From assembly GCF_001039355.2 (NCBI RefSeq), contig NW_019774214.1, positions 14,574-40,937 on the forward strand: a stretch of 26,364 bases of DNA, written 5' to 3'. The number at the start of each line of letters is the position of its first letter. The stretch's first letter is position 1. The translations under genes and the position numbers were made by a program. The notes under the pieces are model-generated. The model was not told the origin of the DNA, searched no databases, and saw only the letters and a program-made list of their open reading frames with translations. Of the stretch, positions 1 to 8,360 are shown one piece after another. This stretch comes from Lingula anatina (taxonomy: Eukaryota > Brachiopoda > Lingulata > Lingulida > Lingulidae).

Positions 1-233
1 GGGGGGGAGAGAGAGAGGGGAGAAGGAGAGAGTTAATTTAGGAGAGTAGGACACAGCATTCATTGTGTCTGTACCTGACCTAAGCTATAATCCAGGTATG
101 TCTTCACCTGTTGATGACAGGAAGTCATGGGTCACAGGACAATTAAGGAATACCTGACATTCTTAACCTGGGTAGGTATGCCAACTATCTGCACACCAAC
201 TAAATACTATCTAAAGCTTTTGTTTATAGTTAA
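1..233. repeat. GA-rich low-complexity start and unassigned sequence
   Basis: The first 30 or so bases are a G/GA purine tract. The rest up to the start of the large dispersed repeat is unremarkable sequence. No splice-bounded coding segment was recognised. Confidence 0.5.
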
Positions 234-403
234 AACTAGAGGATCAGAGAGGCGATACCGCCCCGGATATTGTACCACCAGCTGGAGTAAGCGCAATCGT
301 AAAGAAAACCAAAAACAAAGAGGAACAACTATCAGTGTTCAGTGTTGTGTTTGACAAGCTCTTCAAAATGCAATAAACAAGACAAGAAATATGCCCCCCC
401 CCA

Positions 404-434
404 AAAAAAAAAAAATTAAAAAAAAAAAAAAAAC
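404..434. repeat. Poly-A/A-rich tract
   Basis: An A-rich run interrupted by TT and C, just after a C run, inside the large repeat copy 1. It is absent from the other copy at the matching place and may be a retroposition scar or simple expansion. Confidence 0.6.
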
Positions 435-600
435 AAAAGACAGTACAACTTTTATAAAAAATGGTCCGATCAAGCTGAATTTCAAGACAATAGGCTTGTC
501 AGTTTTCTTTGAAATGTTATCCGTGTTCCATATATACTGAAAGAAAGAAATAGGCCTATCTCTGCCAGTTTTGGAAATATAAGGGATAGATATTTGCAAA

Positions 601-1096
601 GTTCAGTTCATGGTGAAAAGAAGGTCAAAGGTCAATTTCAAATTGACAGTTAGATTGCCAGTATATGACTTCCTATTCAAGTTCAAAAGTAACCATGGGT
701 GTACATCTGCTTGTCTTGGAGATAAAAATGGAGATAAAAAGGATGGAAAAATTGGAAAGTTCAGTGCATGGTTAAAAGCAGGTCAAAGGTCAATTTCAAG
801 GTTACAGTTAGATTGCCAGTATATGACTTCCTATTCAAGTTCAATAGTAACTATGGGAATATCTTTGCCAGTTTTGGAGATATTAAGGCCAGAAAACGTG
901 CAAAGTGCAGTTCATCATGAAATGTAAGTCAAAGGTCAATTTCAAGGTCACAGTTATATTGCCAGTATATGACCTTCTAATCAAGTTCAATAGTAACTAT
1001 GGGTGTATCTCTGCTAGTTTTGGAGATATAATGGATGGAAAAATTGCAAAGTTCAGTTTATGGTGAAAAGTAGGTCAAAGGTCAATTTCAAGGTCA
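601..1096 (+). repeat. Tandem subunits with nuclear-receptor-like half sites
   Basis: Four diverged subunits start near 601, 761, 905 and 1051 (about 145-160 bp period). Each begins with a GTTCAGTTCATGGTGAAAAG-like block. Perfect DR1 motifs AGGTCAAAGGTCA lie at 622-634, 780-792 and 1072-1084; 926-938 is a one-mismatch version. TCAAGGTCA, the extended monomer half site of the ERR/NR5A type, follows at 942-950 and 1088-1096. The motifs are seen directly. Binding by any receptor is inference. Confidence 0.8.
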
Positions 1097-1143
1097 CAGA
1101 TTGCCAGTATATGACTTCCTATTCAAGTTCAATAGTAACTATG

Positions 1144-1311
1144 CAGGTGCGGATCCAGAGATATTTTCTGACAGTCTTCCAAATTATCTTTGTTGATCCG
1201 TCTTCCATTTTTGACCGTCTACCGACAGAAAAAATTGGATACCCGTCAATGTTAACTTAAAAATCTGACTGTCTTCTGGAAGACCCAGAAGACGGCCTAA
1301 ATACGCCCCTG
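1144..1311. mobile_element. Small MITE nested in the large repeat, 5-bp target duplication
   Basis: The parent repeat would read AGTAACTATGGGTGTATC. Here it is split after CTATG, 168 bp are inserted, and CTATG is repeated (1139-1143 and 1312-1316). The insert begins CAGGTGCGGATCC and ends ATACGCCCCTG, an imperfect terminal inverted repeat. Internal inverted segments (GTCTTCC near 1174 and GGAAGAC near 1278) add to its fold-back form. No coding capacity. The superfamily is not assigned. Confidence 0.75.
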
Positions 1312-2128
1312 CTATGGGTGTATCTCTGCTACTTTTGGAGTATTTCACATTTTATTTTCACCACTGAATATTGCTCAATTGTGCTTTTTGATATAGTGCA
1401 ACTCCTTGGCCGTATCGCAAACAAAAAAACGGACACCACCTCCAGTATTGCGCTTGACAAGCTCTACAAAATGCAAACCATGAGAGCTCTCTAGCATTTA
1501 CGGTTCCAGAATTAGGGAGAGTTTTCAGTTTCAGCATCTTATGGCCGTTTCTCCCATGAAAATGCACCGATTGACCCCAAACTCCCAAAGATGAAAGGAG
1601 TCCCTAATTGCATCCCCTCACCATAATATGAGTGCTTAAGCCTGTGTAGTTTCTGAAATTCGGCACAAATAAAAATATTTCTGCAAAAAAGTCCCATTTT
1701 TAGAAAATTTTGGCCCGTTTGACCTTGAAATAAAGGTCAAAGTGCAAATCCAAAGGCATATTTGAAATCTTCATATATGACTTTCGGGCAGACTTCTATA
1801 GTAATTTTTCCCATAATTCCTTCAGTTTGGGAGATATTTGGCATTGAATTTTCAAAAATTTTGACAAGGGTGCATTGCCATGAGCGTCACGCCCAGGACA
1901 ATGCACCGACTGAGACCAAAAATACAGGGGGTTCAAGTTGAGATTATATGTAACCTAAATCCAAGAGATGGGGGCACAGGTCCGTGCAGTCTAGGAGGAG
2001 AAGCGGTAACGGTGACTTGTATCCGGCGCCAGAACACGGAGCCGGCGGAGCCGCAGGAGCCAACGGAGCCGTATGACACGGGTCGGGACTAAAACCATGA
2101 GTACCGCCAGCGTACACGCTGGTGGTAC

Positions 2129-2749
2129 TAATAAATGTGCACCAAGAGGAAAATTAACATTTATAAAATAAATATTTTCCTTTAATTTTTTTTTTCATTT
2201 TTTTTAACTATCCATGCGAAAATCTAGATGAACACATAATCTCAATGCTGTATTGATTTCTTATTCCAACACATGACATATAGACCTCTACATTAAAAAT
2301 AATATCAGTTCATTATTATAATCCTTTAACACACATGCACATACTTATCCATAAAATATGCAATTATATAATAAAGGATTAATGGAAAAAAATAACTGAA
2401 AAAGTATTTTATCAATAACTCAATATTCATTTAGTCAAAACTTAAGATTTTTCTACTTTTTTTCATAGACTGAGGTGAAGAAGGCAGCTAAATTCCTTAT
2501 CACACACAATAATATCTGAACAACATTCACATCCTTACTCTGCATACTCTGCTTATTTTAGAGTATACACTATATTGGAACATATTAAACTTAAAATGAA
2601 ATAAATAAATAAAGTACATGCAATTTAATATGTAAAATTATTAATTCAAATAAAGATATTTACTATATAAATTCTTAAATATATTCCAAGAATTTTAATA
2701 TATTTACAAAAAAAAAAAAAAAAAAAAAAAAAAACAGCTCAGTTCCTAC
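2129..2749. other. AT-rich stretch, no gene seen
   Basis: AT-rich non-coding sequence ending in a 27-base A run (2708-2734) beside the splice donor of the leftmost RUBCN exon. If RUBCN continues left, this is intron. Confidence 0.5.
2708..2734. repeat. Poly-A run of 27
   Basis: Uninterrupted A run 15 bases outside the donor of the exon at 2750-2878. On the gene strand it is a poly-T tract at the start of the intron. Confidence 0.9.
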
Positions 2750-2878
2750 CTTGCAGGGCAGATAAACCACACAATGCCCCTTCCTCTGCCTGCTCATTGA
2801 TAAGAACATACAGGGCCTCTCTAAATGTTTTCTTAGCTCTCACTATTTCTAGAGCCATGTCTTCTATGAGATACAGAT
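2750..2878 (-). CDS. RUBCN: RUBCN candidate exon 6
   Basis: An open segment reading LYLIEDMALEIVRAKKTFRE and on to GLSALQ, with donor CAAG|GTAGGA. It accepts the phase left by exon 5 (1 base plus AT gives D). The acceptor, GTAAGTTAG, has a poor pyrimidine tract. I do not recognise this peptide in vertebrate Rubicon, so it may be an invertebrate-specific linker exon or belong to something else. Confidence 0.5.
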
Positions 2879-5800
2879 CTAACTTACCATGATATCTCTC
2901 CTTTCACTTTCAACCCAAGAATTCTCAAGTCTGCCCTCCCTCCAAATGTCACTCATGACATGCCCCTCCCTCAAATGTCCATCATGTGTTAAGGTAGCCA
3001 ATCACAATTAGCATTGCATAATACATCTCCATGCTATGTCCATGATTGATGAGTTTAGGTGACACGCCTCTTTTACATAATATATAATATATGGATGTTT
3101 GAAGGGTCATTTCAAGGTGAAATAACTCATAGCAGAAATAAATGAATGTGACTTCCATGTAAGTTAGCAAAATGTGTAATTTTGTCTGCAATGAGCAGTG
3201 CTAGCAAACATCTGAAATTAAGTTTCAATTAAAGGTCTTATATCATACCTAAAATTTATTATGTAGAATTAAGCGTGGTAATTTATTTCATAATGCAAGG
3301 TGCGTGTGTGTAAGTGTGTGTGTGTAATATGTGTTTATACCAATGCATGAGTGTTTGACTTAAGCACAACCATTTATCCGTACTGCATTGGTTTTTACTA
3401 ACACTCCCATTGCACCAGCATCTCCACTGTCACGACCAATCTGTCACACCTAACACAATTAACAGGTCACTGACCTGCTGTTATCTCATACTTCTACCTC
3501 TGTTGACTAAGAAATGAAGTCCAACAAGTGGAGCAGATATTTTCATATATCAAGACTCAGGCCCGTAGCCAGCAATTTCAGAGGGGGGGGAGGGTTCGTT
3601 TTCTGAAAAAGTGAACCTTTTACCATAAAATCCTCAAGTACATAGGTCAAATTTTATCCAGAGTGGACCTTTTCCCAGCAAAAAGGGTGGTTCTTTCGAA
3701 TCCCCTGAACCCCCCCTGGCTACGGGCTTGATACTAAAGGTATTGCTAGTTTTATCAAAATTATGGTAAGAAAATTCACAAAGATTATAATTATAGAGTG
3801 TCTGTGCACATGTGTGTGTAGGAAAGAAGATGGCATCTCACTCATTATTTTTATCTCAAACTTACCCAAGGTAGCAGTGGCATGTTCTGCTGATGTCTCG
3901 AGGACAGAGTCAGACTTTGGTGACGGTAATGGCGGCGCCAGAGGGTCCGTCTCACTCACTCTCCGCGGCATGGTGATGGCTGAGCTGGAGGGTAGCGTGG
4001 CGGGGAGTGAGCTCGTAGAGGAACTCCTCACATGTGATATTACCAAACCCCTGGTTCTTTGACTGCTGCCTGTTCTTAGCTGAATATAAATAAATAAATA
4101 AATAAATACAAGGCAAACGTGCTAATATGATCCTTCATAAAAACAGTGGAAATTTTACCTTCAAAATCAAACAAACAAATACATAATCACTGACAAGAAG
4201 TTTTACAGTATACAATAAAGATACCTGTGATATCAACTCTAAAACAATGCATATTTTCCAAAAATACAGCTCTTTTTTTTTTTCTTAAAGCAGCCCGGGA
4301 AACATAGTGGACTCAAGGCAGCCCCCACCCTTTCTTTTATGCAATCGGTGTAAACAACCTACCAGTAAAGGGTTGATCTCGGCCAGTAAGGCTACCCTGT
4401 TGTTCTCCACAGCCTGGAGGCAGATAAGCATGGCTCGCATGTACTCATGGTGACGCAGGAATGCTGACTCTGAAATAATAAATAAATAAATAAATAAATA
4501 AAGTTTTCAAACTTGGTCGGTATCATTAACCCGTCAAAACCACAGAAAGTATCTCAAATTCATGTGATTGTCCATAAAAATACTTAAGGACTTTATGGAC
4601 TAGACGATAACCTTTTACACTTGTTGCAGTGGAGTGATGTCCCTAGCAAAGAAAAACCTCTCGTCTGCACTGGATATCCCTCACAAGCCCCACGGTCACT
4701 TGAACACATAAAACTTAGAATAGTGCTTGTCATATCCATATAAACTTGTCCATACAATGGCATTATACATTGTCTTTACTCAAGAGTTAATATAATATGT
4801 ACACAAATCCCTGCTGTTTGTTTACTTGTTCTAATAATCCACTATAAAATCTGATATGATATTATGGTTGCTAAACCGTGTACCACCAGTTTATCCCATG
4901 AACAGTATATCTCTAATTTTAACAGGATGACTTCCCAACCTTCTTAAAATGTCACATAAATATACCACAATTATGTTTGAACACATACAAATATGAAGGC
5001 TATGTCACATGCTTTGTCCATGTGCTTTTGTTTACATTTACATCCCCTCCCCCTAGGTTCTTTCATGGACTCTCCCACTTACAAGCTTAACTATTAAATC
5101 ATGGCTGACCTGGGTAACTCTTATTTTTCCATCCTGAGGGGGTACAGGTTGAAATAAATCAGCCTGAGTCTTGGTGAGATGCCAAGAGAGAAGTCCTGAT
5201 GAAATAATGGCAGATTTTTATCATCAATTTGTACAGAATGCCATGTTATAGGGGATCCAACGGCCCCTCGTGTGCACGCAGGCGGTGTGTGATCACAGAA
5301 GACAGATGATGTGATAGGAGAGTGATCGAAATGACAGATAGAAAATGCTGTGTGCTAAGAATTAGGATACTCAGTATATTCAAAAGATTTACAAGCTTTG
5401 TTCTGCAAAAAATGTGGACCTGAAATAAAATCCAGTCATGTGCTATTTTGAACCTTTTTTTTTCTTTTTTGTGCTCTTTCTTTTATATTCTTAATTTCTC
5501 TCATTGTGATCCCTTTTTCTTTCAATATCCTTGGACATAATTACAAAAGGACATGAAACGCTGCATCTTCCTTTGAAGCTATGTGCATTTGGGTAAACAT
5601 TCGCCCATTTCGTAATTATGTCCAAGCAATATCCAATCACCTAGTTACTAGTCTAAAACAAACTTTTTTTATTCCCTTAGAAAAGGAAAATTCCTACCAC
5701 CCTCCAAAAGGCAAGGGGCAACCTCTGCCACAAAAAGGTTCACATTAAAAAGTGTTCTACATAATTTGCTCAAGAATCCTGAGGTTACTCATGTGTCCCA

Positions 5801-8300
5801 CTTGTAATACAACACCATAATTTGCCCTGGATTTCATCCAATACACATCACCTCAGCGTCCTCGTCTTAACCACTCACCCTGATAAACTTGGTAACCGGG
5901 TGACTCAAATTTGGAAATTATATGTATATATACACACTATTACCTGGGAATCAGCCAAATAAATAACAATACTGTATACATATTAGCCCATTCATATTTG
6001 TGTCCTCATCTCCACTTATTTCCCCTGTCTCTAGATATGGGTGACACATGACAAAGAAATATGACAGTGACATCTGACTGAATATAATAATATAAGTAAT
6101 GGGTATTTGAAGGTGATGGCCTGACATATAGAGTCTACACCCCTGTAATTCAAAGGAAAATATCCAAACTATAAAGAAACGCTTCCAAAACTGTACATCC
6201 TTTATACCTTGTTTTCAATTCTTTATTACTGACAAGTAATGATTTGTTCAAAACAGGGAAAGATTCAGCATTTCCATATGATCACAACATTATAAGTTAA
6301 ACTGTATCCTTTCTTCCGTCTCTCCCCTCCCTAGGTACTCACCCATCCACCCCCCCTGCCCCCCCCCCCCCCCCCACCCCCCTGCCCCCACCCCACTTAT
6401 CTGCCACTAGATCACTGAAGAACTCCACTATCTTCATAGCATGCTACAAGGAATCTGATTTGAAAAATTAAATAAATAAATAAATAATGAAAAAATAAAT
6501 TAACAATTAAATTATTTAATAAATTATCTAACAATAAATAAATAAATAAGACACAATAGCCTATGGACCTGGGGTGAATCTAGGGCTGTGTCATGTTGCT
6601 ATCAATTAACATACTAGTACTAGTACTCTGTACCTGGTGGTCTTCTGTGATGAACTGCATTACTTCAATTATAACTAGAGGATCAGAGAGGCGATACCGC
6701 CTCCGAATATTGTACCACCAGCTGGAGCAAGCGCATTCGTATAGACCCCCACATACACAAAATAAGGGGTGCAGCCACCAGTCTTGTGCTTGACAAGCTG
6801 TAAAAATGCAATCAACAAGAATTTTCAAAATATGCAAAAAATATATATAACTAAAAATGGTGCAATCAAAGTTAAGTTCATTGTAAGGTAGGTCAAAGGT
6901 CAATTTCAAGGTCACAGTAAATTGCCAGTATATGACTTCCTATCCAACTTCAATAGTAACTATGGACCTATCTCTGCCAGTTTTGGAGATAAAAGGGAAG
7001 CAAAATTTGCAAAGTTCAGTTCATGGTGAAAAGTAGGTCAAAGGTCAATTTTAAGGTCACAGTTAGATTGCCAGTATATGACTTCCTATTCAACTTCAAT
7101 AGTAACTATGGACCTATCTCTGCCAGTTTTGGAGATATAAGGGACTAAATGTTATAATTTTGGAGTTACCATAATGTGCCATAAATTTCCTACAGAAAAA
7201 ATTAATTAAAATAAAGAAAAGGTCATTTTGGTCAAAATTCTTGAAATGGGAGGTGCTCTGAAGTTCCAGATGTTCAAATTTGATGAAATAATGTCATTTT
7301 TGACCACAAGTTGTCTGCTTTGCCAAGCCTTATGTTTTATTTTTCCGGAGTTCAAAATTTATTATCCATTACCGTACTGCACATTTTGCTTTCACCACCA
7401 ATATGTACTTTTTGATACAGCGTAACTCGAAAACCGTATGGAATACAAAAAAACGGAGACCACCTCCAGTGTTGGGCTTTACATGCTCTACAAAATGCAA
7501 AAAAGAATGGGTGTCTAGCATTAACGGTTCCCGAATTAGAGACAGTTTTCAGTTTCGATATCTTATGGCCGCTACTCCCGTGAAAATGCACCGATTGACC
7601 CCAAATTCACGGAGATGAAAGATGACCTGAAGGGTAACACTTTCCATTAATATTATTAGTTAAGTCTGTGTGGTGTCTGAATAAGACCGCAAATAATTTT
7701 TTTTTCGGCAAAAATTTTGTTTTTTTGAAAATTTTGGCCCGTTTGACCTTGAAATAAAGGTCAAAGGTCAAATCCAAGGGCATATTTGAAATCTACACAT
7801 ATGACTTTTGGAAAGCTGTCTGTAGAAATTTTTCCCATAATTCCTTCCGTAGGGGAGATAATTAGCATTTAATTTTGCCATTTTTGGACAAGGGTGCATT
7901 GCAATGAGTGCCACACCTAGACCCCAATACCGACAAAGCCCAAATTTTACGTGAAACAAGTTGAGATTATAGGTGACCTAAATCCAAGAGATGGGTATGG
8001 AGGCCATTACCGTCTAGGAGGAGAAGCGGTAACGGTGACTTGGCGGCGGAGCCGCAGGAGCCGGCGGAGCCGCAGGAGCCGGCGGAGCCGGCGGAACATA
8101 CGGGTCGGGACTAAAACCATGTGTACCGCCAGCGCCTACGCTGGTGGTACAATAAACCAGCTTTTGTTCAGCCAACTTAGGTCAGTTTTAGCATTTGGCT
8201 AATTGGTGAGTGTTAGTGCTACCCAGCAAATATACTTTTTATACAAATGGTAATCAAGTCCAGGAGAAGATACCTGATCACAAAAAAACTATTTATATAT

Positions 8301-8360
<60 letters not shown>

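Larger units (their letters stand above)
234..2128 (+). repeat. Large dispersed repeat, copy 1 (about 1.9 kb)
   Basis: It shares the same order of blocks with 6673-8150. Both copies start with a block beginning AACTAGAGGATCAGAGAGG and then have an array of roughly 145-160 bp subunits containing AGGTCAAAGGTCA. Next come an ACCGATTGACCCCAAA block and a TTTGACCTTGAAATAAAGG block. A GGAGAAGCGGTAACGGTGAC segment follows, then a GGAGCC-type GC-rich run, and both copies end in a 28-bp hairpin (here 2101-2128: arms GTACCGCCAGCG and CGCTGGTGGTAC, loop 4). The start block also contains GTACCACCAGC, the reverse complement of the final hairpin arm, so the ends are related inversely. No open reading frame of transposase type is visible, so it looks non-autonomous. 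A Helitron-like origin was considered because of the 3' hairpin, but the termini do not settle it. Short ORFs inside it are not genes. Confidence 0.8.
4470..6672. other. RUBCN intron 3, proximal part, no gene seen
   Basis: AT-rich intron sequence with TAAA microsatellites (about 4475-4501, 6474-6485 and 6533-6549), a C-rich run (about 6350-6393) and a small inverted-repeat element at 5524-5634. No reading frame with splice signals or known motifs was found. Confidence 0.6.

Noticed and set aside
610-1260. Two plus-strand frames in the left repeat
   Set aside because: They run through tandem repeat units and stop at random points. The same DNA occurs in the other dispersed copy without an equivalent open frame.
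2101-2150. Helitron 3' end (hairpin followed by CTAA)
   Set aside because: Only copy 1 has CTAA after the hairpin; copy 2 has CAA, and no 5' TC start or A/T insertion site could be shown.
3763-4062. Plus-strand frame of 99 codons
   Set aside because: It is the antisense shadow of RUBCN exon 5, which has proper splice signals and phase on the minus strand.
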